DNA from: Bifidobacterium anseris
Lineage (GTDB): Bacteria; Actinomycetota; Actinomycetes; Actinomycetales; Bifidobacteriaceae
Direction of reading: 5' to 3'
Assembly: GCF_002860345.1 (NCBI RefSeq)
Contig: NZ_NMYC01000001.1
Location: 682,001-746,000, forward strand
DNA: 64,000 bases
A model generated the notes under the pieces. That model was not told the origin of the DNA. It did no database searches and worked only from the letters and a program-made list of their open reading frames with translations. The stretch's first letter is position 1, and each line of letters begins with the position of its first letter. The translations under genes were made by a program, and so were the position numbers. Of the stretch, positions 35,750 to 50,783 are shown in pieces.

Positions 35750-36014
35750 CAATCGACTGCAACCCGTAGTCGTCGGGCGCATGTGCCTGCGATGCTTACG
35801 GGTTGCATATCGGTGACGCGTCCCTTCTTCGAAACCGAAATGATGCGTCTGCGCGGGCGTTGCGATCCGCCGTTTCCGGATCGCGACGCCCGTTGCCGTT
35901 TCGTTCGCCTCTGGCGCGCCGCCTGCGCATGCAATACAGTGGGTCGTTGTTCGACCCTGACGACAATTTGCCTCGGGTCCTTTTCCCATTCATGCAGAAA
36001 GGCATCGAAATCGA

Positions 36015-37481
36015 ATGAGCGATGAGACGACGATCATTGAACACGCCGTGCTGGAACGTTTGGATCACGTCATCGACCCCGAATTGGGTCGTTCCGTGAC
36101 GCAATTGGGAATGATCGCCAACATCACCGTCATTCCGACTTCCGGCGCCGCGTCCCCCGACGCTACCGATGACGTTTCCCCCCATGCTACCGGTAGCGCC
36201 TCCTCCATGCTTACGGGCGGCACTCCCAACGCCGCTGCCCGTAACGCCGCCGACACCGACGTTGATCTTACGGGTAGCACCGACGACCCTGCCACCCGTA
36301 ACGACGCTGCCCGTAGTAGTAGTGCCACCCGTAACGATGTCGACGATGCTGCTACCGGTAGCAGTGCTACCCGTAACGATGACGATGACGATGCTACCGG
36401 TAGCAGTGCCGCCCGTAGTGATGTCGACGATGCTACCCATAGCGGTGACGACACCGCCGCACGCGGGCGCGCGTATGACGTGGTCGTCGAGGTCGAGTTG
36501 ACGGTGCCTGGCTGCCCGTTGTCCGAGCAGATCGCCGCGCAGATCGAGCAGGCGGTGCGCAGCTACCCGTACGCACGGCTCACGCCACGCATCAACGTCG
36601 GCACGATGGCCGACGAAAAACTGCAAGCGCTCGTCAGCGACCTCAAGGCCGCACGCCGCGAGAACCCGTTCAACAAACCCGGCATCAAGACGCGCATCTT
36701 CGCGATTGCCTCCGGCAAGGGCGGCGTCGGCAAATCGTCGATCTCAGCGAATCTCGCAGCCACCTTCGCCGCACTTGGCTATGACACTGCGGCGATCGAC
36801 GCCGACATCTACGGCTTCTCGCTGCCGCGCCTCTTCGGCGTGCACAGCCAGCCGACGAATCTCAACGGCATGCTGATGCCGGTCACGTCGTGGGGCGTCA
36901 AACTCATGTCGATCGGCATGTTCGCTGGCTCCGACCGCGCGATCCTGTGGCGCGGCCCCCGCCTGCAGCGTTCCCTCGAACAGTTTCTCGCCGACGTGTG
37001 GTGGGGCGAGCCGGACGTGCTCATCCTCGATCTGGCGCCCGGTACCGGCGACATGGCGATCTCCGTCGCGCAGGCGCTGCCGAACGCCGAACTCGTCGTC
37101 GTCACGACGCCGCAGCCTTCCGCCTCCGACATCGCCGTGCGATCCGGACTCGTCGCGCTGCAGGTGCCGATGCACGTGCGCGGCGTCGTCGAGAACATGA
37201 GCTATTTCGACTATGCCGGCGAACGTCTCGAAATCTTCGGCGCCGGCGGCGGTGAACGCGTCAGCGAACAGCTGTCACGCGCACTCGGCCACGACGTGCC
37301 GCTGCTCGCACGGCTGCCACTCGATCCACGCATCCGCGAGATCGGCGAAAGCGAAGGACGCCCCGCCGTGCTCAACGAGGACGGCACGCTGCGCGACGAC
37401 GACTTCGGCGACACCTTCGTCCGCCTCGCGCGCACACTCATCGACGACGTACCACCGACGTCGGCCGCCGATAAGCGCTGA
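36015..37481 (+). CDS. Mrp/ApbC-family P-loop ATPase with repeat-encoded insert
   Basis: A 488-aa cytoplasmic ATPase of the Mrp/Nbp35/ApbC family, implicated in iron-sulfur cluster carriage. The N-terminal DUF59/MIP18 domain begins VLERLDHVIDPELGRSVTQLGMIANITV (about 10-37) and resumes as DVVVEVELTVPGCPLSEQIAAQIE (about 155-178). Between them, residues about 44-152 form a low-complexity insert built of ATGS, LTGG, ATRN and AARN, encoded by dispersed repeats. The ATPase domain has Walker A SGKGGVGKSS (about 233-242), DADIYGFSLPRLFG and the family motif MSIGMFAG. LDLAPGTGDM and the ending VVENMSYF, IFGAGGG are also typical. The CxxC of many Mrp proteins is absent after NMSYF. ATG 36015 follows GAAAGG. 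Confidence 0.92.
   Translation: MSDETTIIEHAVLERLDHVIDPELGRSVTQLGMIANITVIPTSGAASPDATDDVSPHATGSASSMLTGGTPNAAARNAADTDVDLTGSTDDPATRNDAARSSSATRNDVDDAATGSSATRNDDDDDATGSSAARSDVDDATHSGDDTAARGRAYDVVVEVELTVPGCPLSEQIAAQIEQAVRSYPYARLTPRINVGTMADEKLQALVSDLKAARRENPFNKPGIKTRIFAIASGKGGVGKSSISANLAATFAALGYDTAAIDADIYGFSLPRLFGVHSQPTNLNGMLMPVTSWGVKLMSIGMFAGSDRAILWRGPRLQRSLEQFLADVWWGEPDVLILDLAPGTGDMAISVAQALPNAELVVVTTPQPSASDIAVRSGLVALQVPMHVRGVVENMSYFDYAGERLEIFGAGGGERVSEQLSRALGHDVPLLARLPLDPRIREIGESEGRPAVLNEDGTLRDDDFGDTFVRLARTLIDDVPPTSAADKR
36157..36445. repeat. Dispersed repeats inside the mrp gene
   Basis: About thirteen copies in 290 bp. Forward copies at about 36207 and 36268, palindromic GCTACCGGTAGC at about 36189, 36351 and 36392, reverse copies (CTGCCCGTAAC, CCACCCGTAAC, CTACCCGTAAC, CCGCCCGTAG) elsewhere. 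All keep the reading frame open. Confidence 0.8.
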
Positions 37482-37741
37482 CGTTTCCTCGATGTTGTGA
37501 CAGTGTCATGTCGTCGTCGACGTCGTCACAATCTGCGCTAACGTCATCGTGACGTGATGACGCCATCTTCATGATGATGTCGCGTCGTCACGACTCTCGT
37601 CAGCGGCGTCGTGACGTCACGACGTCATCATGACACCATCATAACGCCGCCACATCGCCGCCAATCCGCGCTGATGTTTCCGCGACCCTCACTGCCACAG
37701 TCACCACGCCACAGTCACCGTGCCGCCGTCGCCAATCCGCG
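37482..37741. other. Convergent 3' space with GTGACG-rich inverted repeats
   Basis: Between the convergent mrp and ligA genes. It is dense in GTCGTGACG-type elements, with a perfect 18-bp palindrome CGTCGTGACGTCACGACG at 37607-37624. No T-run typical of a terminator is seen. Confidence 0.5.
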
Positions 37742-43976
<6,235 letters not shown>

Positions 43977-43982
43977 ACGACT

Positions 43983-43988
43983 AATGTA
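43983..43988 (-). promoter_or_regulatory. -10 element for leaderless TPR-protein mRNA
   Basis: Minus-strand TACATT, exactly 6 nt before ATG 43976; no Shine-Dalgarno sequence is present. Confidence 0.5.
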
Positions 43989-44018
43989 CAACGTGCCCAC
44001 CGATACCCATGGTGCCGT

Positions 44019-44024
44019 TAGAAT
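44019..44024 (+). promoter_or_regulatory. -10 element for leaderless GT-C-like gene mRNA
   Basis: TAGAAT, 7 nt before GTG 44032. The ATG at 44026 would be too close to be transcribed from this promoter. Confidence 0.45.
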
Positions 44025-44031
44025 AATGGCT

Positions 44032-46200
44032 GTGATTTCCCGCTGTCTCCCCCGGCCGCGCCGATGGCGCATCCTGCGTTCGGCGCTCGTCGCGCTCGCG
44101 CTCATCCTCATCGCCGAATGCGTCGTGTGCAATCTCGCGCATTGGCGTTCGATCGGCGCGTCCACCGACTCCGCGTCCGCCTCCAACGCGCTCGGGCAGG
44201 GACTGTCGCGCACCGCGCAGGGACTGCTCGAAGTGCGCGACCCCGCCGGCGCCTACGTCGAGGTGAAGGCGGACGGCAGCAGCGACTACTGGCGCGCCGA
44301 CGCGACGCCGGCGACGCATGTGCAGGCGGTGCGCGACGGCGCACGCGGCGACGACGTCGTCTCCACCGTCCATCTGCGGCTGGCGACGCGCGCCGGCGAC
44401 GGCTGGGACATGGACTCCCCCGGCGTCGTCGTCTCGCCGGCGACACCGTCGGCGCTGCTGTTCCGCGCACCGGCGCGTGGACTCGTGCGCGTCTGGATCG
44501 AGGAGCCGCGAGGCACGCTCGTCCCGATCGAGAACTTCCGCGCGAACGTGCGCGTCCCCTTCGTCTTCGACTGGGCGCGCGTCGCGACGATGGCCGTGGC
44601 GGCCGCGCTCGTCATCCTGCTGCTGCCGTCGACCGGCCTGTGGAGCATCGCGCTGGATGTCTCGAACCGACGGCAGCGGCTCGTCTTCGCGTTCGCCGCC
44701 GGCGCGCTCGGCGTCTACGTCGTCGCGCGCAGCGTCATGATCATCGGCTACGCGCATCCGCTCGTCTTCCACAGGGACGGCGGCTACACCTTCGACTTCG
44801 ATCAGTACGGACACCTCGCCGACGCGCTGCTGCACGGACGCGGCTCGCTCGACCTTCCCGTCCCCGACGCGCTCGCCCGCGCCGACGACCCCTACGACGC
44901 CGGCGCACGCGCGCGCATGCTCACCGACGGCGTGACGCCAATCTACTGGGACTACGCGTTCCACGATGGCCGATGGTACTCCTATTTCGGCGTGCTGCCC
45001 GCGCTCGTGCTGTTCGCGCCGTTTCGCATCGTCACCTCGTGGTTCACGCCGGGCGGCCTCATGCTGCCAACGACCTGCGCGCAGCTGTGGCTGATGGCCG
45101 GCGTCACCATCGTCGCCTGCCTGCTCGTCATCCGCCTGCTCACGCTCGTCGCGCCACGCACGTCGCTCGCCGCCGTCATGCTGCTGTGCGTCGCGACGAT
45201 GCTCGGCGCGAACCTGCCGTATCTGTGGTTCCGCACGAACTTCTACTCGATCCCCTTCTCCTCGGGTCTGCTGCTCGCGATGCTCGGCCTGTGGCTGTGG
45301 CTCGGCGCCGTACGCGTGCGTGACGACGGTGGTGACGACAGCGACGGCAGCGCTGGCGGTAGCGGCAGCGCCGGGCGCACGCTGCGGATCGTTTCGATGC
45401 CACATGTCGCGTGGGGCGCGCTGTGCATCGCGGCGACGATCGGCTGCCGTCCGACCTTCACGTTCACGGCGCTGTTCGCGCTGCCGCTGTTCCTGCCCGA
45501 ACTGCGGCGCGCGGTGCGAACGCGAGCGCGCGGACGCATCGCGCGTCTCGCCGCCGCGCTGCTGCTGCCCGCGATCGTCGCGGCGACGCCGATCCTCGTC
45601 TACAACCAGCTGCGCTTCACGTCTCCCTTCGACTTCGGCAACGCCTACCAGCTCACCGTCACCGACATGACGCGTTTTCACACGCCCGCCGGCAACATGC
45701 CGCTGACGGTCCTGTATTATCTGTTCCTGCCGCCGCGTTTCACCGGCACGTTCCCGTTCCTCGCGTTGTCGCCGACGCCGCTGCCGAGCTGGTCGTTCAC
45801 CGAGCCGTGCGTCGCCGGCCTGTTCGCGCTGATGCCGCTTGCGCTGTGTGCGTTCGCGTTGCCGTGGCCGGCGGTGCGTCGCCGATGTGGCGTCTGGTGG
45901 CCGACGCTCGTCACGGCGCTCGCGCTCGCGATTGCCCTCGTCGTCTTCGATGCCTTCGTCGGAGGCCTCGGTTGGCGTTACATCGCCGATTTCGGATGGC
46001 TGTTCATGGTGGCCGCCGTGCCCGTCGTCGCCTTGACGATGCGTCGATGGCCGTGGACGCGCGCACTCGTCACAATCGTCGTGTGTGCGTCGCTCCTGCT
46101 CGCCGTAGCATCCTGCTTCGTCATCGGCCGCGACGACATGCTCCTTACCAACGACCCAGCCCTCTTCCACCAAGTGCGCACCTGGTTCCCCCTCCTGTAA
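44032..46200 (+). CDS. Polytopic membrane protein, GT-C glycosyltransferase-like
   Basis: A 722-aa integral membrane protein. TM1 is at about residues 14-34 (ILRSALVALALILIAECVV). A 140-residue extracytoplasmic domain precedes a run of about ten TMs. Between TM3 and TM4 lies YTFDFDQYGHLADALLHGRGSLDLPV and, further on, PIYWDYAFHDGRWYSYFGVLPALVLFAPFR. These motifs recur in a family of predicted polyprenyl-linked sugar transferases or flippase-associated membrane proteins of bifidobacteria and other Gram-positives. The catalytic role is inferred from topology only. GTG 44032 is taken as start for the leaderless -10; ATG 44026 or 43984 are alternatives. Confidence 0.7.
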   Translation: MISRCLPRPRRWRILRSALVALALILIAECVVCNLAHWRSIGASTDSASASNALGQGLSRTAQGLLEVRDPAGAYVEVKADGSSDYWRADATPATHVQAVRDGARGDDVVSTVHLRLATRAGDGWDMDSPGVVVSPATPSALLFRAPARGLVRVWIEEPRGTLVPIENFRANVRVPFVFDWARVATMAVAAALVILLLPSTGLWSIALDVSNRRQRLVFAFAAGALGVYVVARSVMIIGYAHPLVFHRDGGYTFDFDQYGHLADALLHGRGSLDLPVPDALARADDPYDAGARARMLTDGVTPIYWDYAFHDGRWYSYFGVLPALVLFAPFRIVTSWFTPGGLMLPTTCAQLWLMAGVTIVACLLVIRLLTLVAPRTSLAAVMLLCVATMLGANLPYLWFRTNFYSIPFSSGLLLAMLGLWLWLGAVRVRDDGGDDSDGSAGGSGSAGRTLRIVSMPHVAWGALCIAATIGCRPTFTFTALFALPLFLPELRRAVRTRARGRIARLAAALLLPAIVAATPILVYNQLRFTSPFDFGNAYQLTVTDMTRFHTPAGNMPLTVLYYLFLPPRFTGTFPFLALSPTPLPSWSFTEPCVAGLFALMPLALCAFALPWPAVRRRCGVWWPTLVTALALAIALVVFDAFVGGLGWRYIADFGWLFMVAAVPVVALTMRRWPWTRALVTIVVCASLLLAVASCFVIGRDDMLLTNDPALFHQVRTWFPLL

Positions 46201-46821
46201 GCCCGTACTCCTGTAATCCCCGCTACCGGTAGCCCCCACTGTTACGGGCAGCACCTTGTTACGGGCAGCACCACTTGTTACGGGTAGCACCACTTGTTAC
46301 GGTTAGCACTCGGCGCTATAGGCAGCATCACTTGTTACAGGCAGCACCACTCTGCCACCGGTAGCGGTAGCGCTACCGGTACGGGCAGCATTCGTCGTTA
46401 CCGGCAGCACTCATCTCTATAGGCAGCATCTATCGTTACGAGTAGTACCTATTGCTATGGGTCGCATCACTGTTACAGGCAGCACCACTGCCGCAGTTCG
46501 GCACTCGCGTTACCGACGCACCCGCATTACGGGCGACATCGTCACTGCCAGTAACAAACAGCGCCTGCTACCGGTAGCAGGCCCTACGGGCAGCACTTCT
46601 TCGTCACCGGTGGCGCTTCATGCCGCTACCCGTAAGGACGTTCGCTGCCCATAAGATCATCCACTGCCCATAAGACCACCTGCTACCTGTAAGAACGTCC
46701 ACTACCCGTACAATCACTCGCTACTGATACGACCATCCGCTACCCGTACACGAATGTGCTGCCCGTAAACGCCGGCAGACGGATATGCTGGCACATGGAG
46801 GCGCATGGATACAATGGCCCT
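46201..46821. repeat. Dense two-armed dispersed-repeat cluster
   Basis: About 20 forward or palindromic copies (TTACGGGCAGC, TTACGGGTAGC, TTACCGGCAGC, CTATAGGCAGC, GCTACCGGTAGC) run from about 46215 to 46600. They are followed by about seven reverse copies (CTACCCGTAAGG, CTGCCCATAAG, CTACCTGTAAG, CTACCCGTAC, CTGCCCGTAAAC) from about 46626 to 46780. It is one of the two densest clusters in the window. Confidence 0.8.
46810..46815 (+). promoter_or_regulatory. -10 element for leaderless ATPase mRNA
   Basis: TACAAT, 6 nt before ATG 46822, with no ribosome site. Confidence 0.55.
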
Positions 46822-47628
46822 ATGAGCGTTTTCGATTCGTTGTTCCACTCCCGCCGCCACCAGACACCGGCCACGACCGTCGACATCGCGATGCACGGCG
46901 CCGGCTACGTCTACTCGGACGGCGCCGTCGGCTGCGAACCCACCGACCTGCGCATCGCGCACGACGGCGGCAACGTGGCCGTCATCGGACTCAATGGCGC
47001 CGGCAAATCGACGCTCATCCGAATGATCGGCGCACAGGAGTCGCCGACGTCCGGCGTCGTCGACTACATCATCGACGGCGAGCCGCGCGACCTGTCACGG
47101 CGTGCGGACCGTCCGGTCATCGCCTCGGCGGTCGGCTATGTCGACCTCGAGCATGTGCGCAGCCATTTTCAACGTGCGAAATCACTCGAGGACGCGCTCG
47201 ACGGCTATCTCGAACGCCACCATGTGCCGCCGGCCGAACGCGCCGCCCGCATCGGCGACCTGCTCGCCGCCTTCGATCTGAGCGAAGTGCGCCATATGCA
47301 TCTCGACACGCTCGACGGCGAACGTCTGCATCTGCTCGCGATGGCCGTCGCCTGCTGCCATCTGCCGGCGATGCTCGTCGCCGACGAACCGACGCGCGGC
47401 CTCGACGAAATCAGTTCGGCGCATGTCGCGCAACGGCTGTTCCGCTACGGCAAGCCGGTCGTGTTCACGACGCACGACGTCGAACTCATCGCCGACGAAC
47501 GCTATGAAATACGGCGCGTGCTCGTCATGGACGAGGCGCACATCGTGTTCGACGGCGACCCGAAGCACGCGACCGATTTCTACACGCAGCTCATCCGCAG
47601 CAAATATCAGTCGATGTCGAGCCGCTGA
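46822..47628 (+). CDS. Stand-alone ABC ATP-binding protein, degenerate signature
   Basis: A 268-aa ABC-type ATPase. Walker A is GLNGAGKST (about residues 61-69). The expected LSGGQ signature is replaced by LDGERLHLLAMAVA (near 171). Walker B is MLVADEPTRGLDE, and the H-switch is VVFTTHDVELIADE. The weak signature and the DUF-like N-terminus (MHGAGYVYSDGAVGCEPTDLRIA) resemble ECF- or cobalt-type ATPases, but no membrane partner gene adjoins it. ATG 46822 is chosen for the -10 hexamer 6 nt upstream; longer frames start at 46756 and 46798. Its 3' end overlaps the convergent aminotransferase gene by 22 bp. Confidence 0.82.
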   Translation: MSVFDSLFHSRRHQTPATTVDIAMHGAGYVYSDGAVGCEPTDLRIAHDGGNVAVIGLNGAGKSTLIRMIGAQESPTSGVVDYIIDGEPRDLSRRADRPVIASAVGYVDLEHVRSHFQRAKSLEDALDGYLERHHVPPAERAARIGDLLAAFDLSEVRHMHLDTLDGERLHLLAMAVACCHLPAMLVADEPTRGLDEISSAHVAQRLFRYGKPVVFTTHDVELIADERYEIRRVLVMDEAHIVFDGDPKHATDFYTQLIRSKYQSMSSR

Positions 47629-49037
47629 CGCACCGCGTCGAGCACGGTCGCGACGTTGCACGCGAACTGCGGCGCTTCAGGCAGCAGCGAAATCGCAAGG
47701 TAGCCGTTCGACGTCATATCGAAGAAATACCCCGGCTGTCCGCTTGTGCACATGTTGTCGATCATCGACAGAACGAGATCGTTCTCATCGATGACGCCGG
47801 GAAAACGCAGCAGCACGTTCCAGCCGCCCTCGGCGCGCAGCACGTCGACAACACCGAGATCGTCCTCGTCGAGCATCCGGTGCAACGTCGCCAGGTTCGC
47901 ACGAATGCGCGCGCCGACGGCGTCGAGTTGCTGCGGCGCCTCGCGCAGCATCGCCGGTATGCGGTTGGCGACGATCTCGCTCATCGGCAGGAAATCATCG
48001 GCGATGATGTCGAGTCGCCGCCGTGCCTCGCGCACATCGTCCGCGGGGCCGGACACGCGAATCCATCCCACCTTCGCGTGCGGCGCGGCCAACGTCTTCG
48101 AAAAACCGTCGAGCGCAAACGTGAGCACGCGCGGCTCGCCGGAAAGTCGACGGTTGCCGTCGAACGGCTCCAACGGGTAGTCGAAGAACACCTCGTCGGC
48201 GATGATCGCGATTCCGTACCGGATGCACAACGCGACGAGCGCCTCACGCTCGGCCGGCTTGATGTACGATCCGGTCGGATTGTTCGGGTTGATGACGACA
48301 ATCGCACGGATGCGCCGTTCGGTATCCTCGGCGAGCATCCGTTTGATCTGCGGGATGTCGATGAACCACGAGCCGTCGAAGCGCAGCTGGTAGAAGCGCG
48401 CCTCGACGCATTCGAGCCGGGCGATCGATTCGATGAGCGGATACCCTGGCTTCGGCGCGAGCACTGCGTCGCCGGCGTCGCACAACAGTTTCATCAGCCA
48501 CGCATACGCCTGCGACGTCGAACTGAGCAGATAGACATCATCAGCCTCCGCCGTGCCGTTATCGGCAGCAGCGTCGTTACTGGCGGCACTCACCCGCATA
48601 TCGTTATCGGCAGCAGCATTCGCGCTCACGTTATCGGCAGCAGCATTGTTATCGGCAGCGCCATCGCTACGGGCAGCACCCCCGATTCCCTCTCCTCTAT
48701 ATATAAGGTCATCCGCATGCGCATGCGTACGGGTGGCACTCTCGACGGTGCCGCCCATAGCGACGTGCGCGGCGACCGATTCGTCGGAGGCGTCAGCCGC
48801 ATCCGGAACGTAAGGCTCGACGGTCGCGTTGATGTACTCGGCGATCGCCTCACGCGCGTAGCGCTGTCCGCGCGGCTCGGCGGCATAGACCGCCGATAGC
48901 GACGACGGCGCCAGGCCATGCCTCGTCGGATTCGAATCATTGAGCGCGAGCGGCCGTATCCCCTGCGCCTTCAACGCGGCTTCGGCCTTCGCGATCGGAT
49001 TTGGCTCGTCGATGTCTACTCTCTGGGAAAAACGCAC
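47607..49037 (-). CDS. PLP-dependent aminotransferase (class I/II) with repeat-encoded insert
   Basis: A 476-aa fold-type I aminotransferase; the substrate is not clear. Visible landmarks: NDSNPTRHGLAPSSL near the N-terminus, KPGYPLIESIARL, VINPNNPTGSYIKPAE, IADEVFFDYPL, and the PLP-binding Lys in LDGFSKTLAAPHAKVGW. The C-terminal domain has LRAEGGWNVLLRFPG. Residues about 83-165 are an Ala/Asp/Asn-rich insert (AAADN repeated), encoded by dispersed-repeat variants of the form GCTGCCGATAAC. The chain then resumes with DDVYLLSSTSQAY, where aminotransferases normally place their phosphate-binding helix. GTG 49037 is supported by TAGATT 6 nt upstream (leaderless). Confidence 0.88.
   Translation of the reverse strand: MRFSQRVDIDEPNPIAKAEAALKAQGIRPLALNDSNPTRHGLAPSSLSAVYAAEPRGQRYAREAIAEYINATVEPYVPDAADASDESVAAHVAMGGTVESATRTHAHADDLIYRGEGIGGAARSDGAADNNAAADNVSANAAADNDMRVSAASNDAAADNGTAEADDVYLLSSTSQAYAWLMKLLCDAGDAVLAPKPGYPLIESIARLECVEARFYQLRFDGSWFIDIPQIKRMLAEDTERRIRAIVVINPNNPTGSYIKPAEREALVALCIRYGIAIIADEVFFDYPLEPFDGNRRLSGEPRVLTFALDGFSKTLAAPHAKVGWIRVSGPADDVREARRRLDIIADDFLPMSEIVANRIPAMLREAPQQLDAVGARIRANLATLHRMLDEDDLGVVDVLRAEGGWNVLLRFPGVIDENDLVLSMIDNMCTSGQPGYFFDMTSNGYLAISLLPEAPQFACNVATVLDAVRQRLDID
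48548..48765. repeat. Dispersed repeats inside the aminotransferase gene
   Basis: About seven forward copies, mostly the TTATCGGCAGC variant, between 48555 and 48740, then one reverse copy (CCGCCCATAGC) at about 48752. The forward-then-reverse order is kept within coding DNA. Confidence 0.72.
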
Positions 49038-49521
49038 GTCTCCAATCTACGCGCACCTCCACATCTTCGTATCTTTGTTCGATTTCCAACGACCTTACGC
49101 AAGCAGCAGCCATCCGCCGCCCGTAGCGACTGCCACCCGTAATGACTGCCCGTAAGAGACGACTGCTCGTAACGACTGCCCGTAAGCAACGACTACCCGT
49201 AGGCAACAACTACCCGTAACAACGAGATCACGCTCACTACGTCTCTGCAACAACGACTACCCATAACGATGACTGCCTGTAAAAAACAACGTCCCGTACC
49301 AACGGGCGTTCACAACAACGACCGCCCGTAAGCAACGACGACCGATCGCACTAACGATCGCTCGCGAAGAGACGACTACCCGTAAGCGACAACCACCCGT
49401 AACCACCATCATCATTGATATCGGGTCGCCCATGACGAAGGGCGGCCGTCGGAGTGTTCGCTCCGGCGACCGCCCTCATGACGGTTCGGCGTCGTGTGCG
49501 ACGCCTCACGCGCATGCCGAA
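49038..49521. repeat. Reverse-only dispersed repeats between aminotransferase and ppgK
   Basis: About twelve reverse copies (CCGCCCGTAGC, CCACCCGTAATG, CTGCCCGTAAG, CTACCCGTAGG, CTACCCATAACG) from about 49118 to 49402. The -10 of the aminotransferase (TAGATT, minus, 49044-49049) is at the left edge. A short GGGCGGCCGTCGGAG/CTCCGGCGACCGCCC-type hairpin at about 49440-49474 lies downstream of ppgK and may end its message. Confidence 0.7.
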
Positions 49522-50301
49522 TCAGTCAGCGTTCTTCTGCATCTTCGTGCTCGCGTAGTACGCGGCGCCGATGATGCCGGCCTCGTTGTGCAGCTTCGCG
49601 GCGACGATCGGCGTCTTGATATCGATATACGGCAGGAACTTCTCCGAGACGCGGCTCACGCCACCACCGACAACGAACAGCTGCGGGCTGAAGTACAGCT
49701 CCATCAGGCTGTAGTACTTCGTCAGGCGCTTCGCCCACTTCTTGTAACCCATGTCGAGCTTTTCGCGCACCGAGGAAGCCGCGTACTTCTCGGCGTCACC
49801 CTTGCCCTTCGGCAACTGGATGTGGCCGAGCTCGGTGTTCGGGATGAGCACGCCGTCGTAGATGAGCGCGGTGCCGATGCCGGTGCCGAGCGTCGTCGCG
49901 ATGACGAGACCCTCCTGGCCGGCCGCCGCGCCGAAGCGCTGCTCGGCGACGCCGGCGGCGTCCGCGTCGTTGACGACGGTCACCGGACGGCCGCAGGCCT
50001 CCGAGAAGACCTCGGTGACGTCGACGCCGATCCACGACTGGTCGAGATTGGCCATGTAGTCGAGCTTCTGTCCAGGCTTGACCGGCGCCGGGAACGCGAT
50101 GCCGACCGGAACATCCTCGGGCACCTCGAAGTGCTCGAGCTGCTGGCGGACGATGTCGCCGACCGCCTTCGGGGTCGAATGTTCCGGAGTGAGAATCTTC
50201 AGACGCGGCTCCGCGAATTCGCCCTTCTCCAGATTGACCGGCGCAGCCTTGATGCCCGATCCTCCAATGTCCACGCCGAACGCCTGTGCGGTCTCAATCA
50301 T
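49522..50301 (-). CDS. ppgK: Polyphosphate glucokinase (ROK family)
   Basis: A 259-aa kinase that phosphorylates glucose using polyphosphate and/or ATP. The phosphate-binding motif is FGVDIGGSGIKAAPV at the N-terminus. PVGIAFPAPV, the sugar-binding DQSWIGVDV and VTVVNDADAAG (catalytic Asp), and the second phosphate motif TTLGTGIGTALI follow. Then come the PPGK-typical GHIQLPKGKGDAEKYAASSVR and VVGGGVSRVSEKFLPYI. ATG 50301 has GGAAGG 7 nt upstream; a TTG two codons earlier is less likely. It supplies glucose 6-phosphate for the bifid shunt. AT-rich DNA at 50400-50470 probably holds its promoter. Confidence 0.95.
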   Translation of the reverse strand: MIETAQAFGVDIGGSGIKAAPVNLEKGEFAEPRLKILTPEHSTPKAVGDIVRQQLEHFEVPEDVPVGIAFPAPVKPGQKLDYMANLDQSWIGVDVTEVFSEACGRPVTVVNDADAAGVAEQRFGAAAGQEGLVIATTLGTGIGTALIYDGVLIPNTELGHIQLPKGKGDAEKYAASSVREKLDMGYKKWAKRLTKYYSLMELYFSPQLFVVGGGVSRVSEKFLPYIDIKTPIVAAKLHNEAGIIGAAYYASTKMQKNAD

Positions 50302-50636
50302 CGTCAACCTTCCTTACCGTTTCCAGGGGTGTCACCCAGTGATTCACCATCTCGGGCCCGTCCGCGGATGCGTCATGCGTCCGTGGATGACGGCCTTACT
50401 ACATGATATATTAGTTCAACCAGTAAACATTCGTGTTTTGCAAACTATCCACATTATGAAACGGTGTTTTCTGATAACGATTGCCATGTTGCGTTTCCTC
50501 GCGCTCCCGCATCGCACAAGGGTTTCCCTGACCATCGTTTTCCCGATGACGTCCCGTCCGACGCCGTTTTCAGACGCGTCCGTCACCGCCGACGACGTCC
50601 GTTTATCCCGACCTGCGTATACAGATAGAGAACGTA

Positions 50637-50772
50637 GTTTCAGGGAAGGTGCAATTCCTTACTGGCGGTAGCGCCGCGCATCCGATGCGCCCACGGCGAA
50701 GCCCGCAACCCGCGAAAGCGGTGGATTCGGTCGGATTCCGAAGCCAACGGTGACAGTCCGGATGGAAGAAAC
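50637..50772 (+). ncRNA. FMN riboswitch (RFN element)
   Basis: Conserved RFN blocks are visible in order: AGGGAAGGTGCAATTCC, ACTGGCGGTAG, AGCCCGC, GGATTCGGTCGGATTCCGAAG, CCAACGGTGACAGTCCGGATG and GAAGAA. P1 closes through GTTTC (50637-50641) and GAAAC (50768-50772). It sits directly before ribU, and its 3' end overlaps the zone of the gene's ribosome site, suggesting translational control. Confidence 0.95.
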
Positions 50773-50783
50773 GGAGCTCTGCG

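Noticed and set aside
43981-46293. 770-codon minus-strand frame opposite the GT-C-like gene
   Set aside because: The highly charged product (ERRDERRPPD-type) is typical of antisense of a membrane-protein gene.
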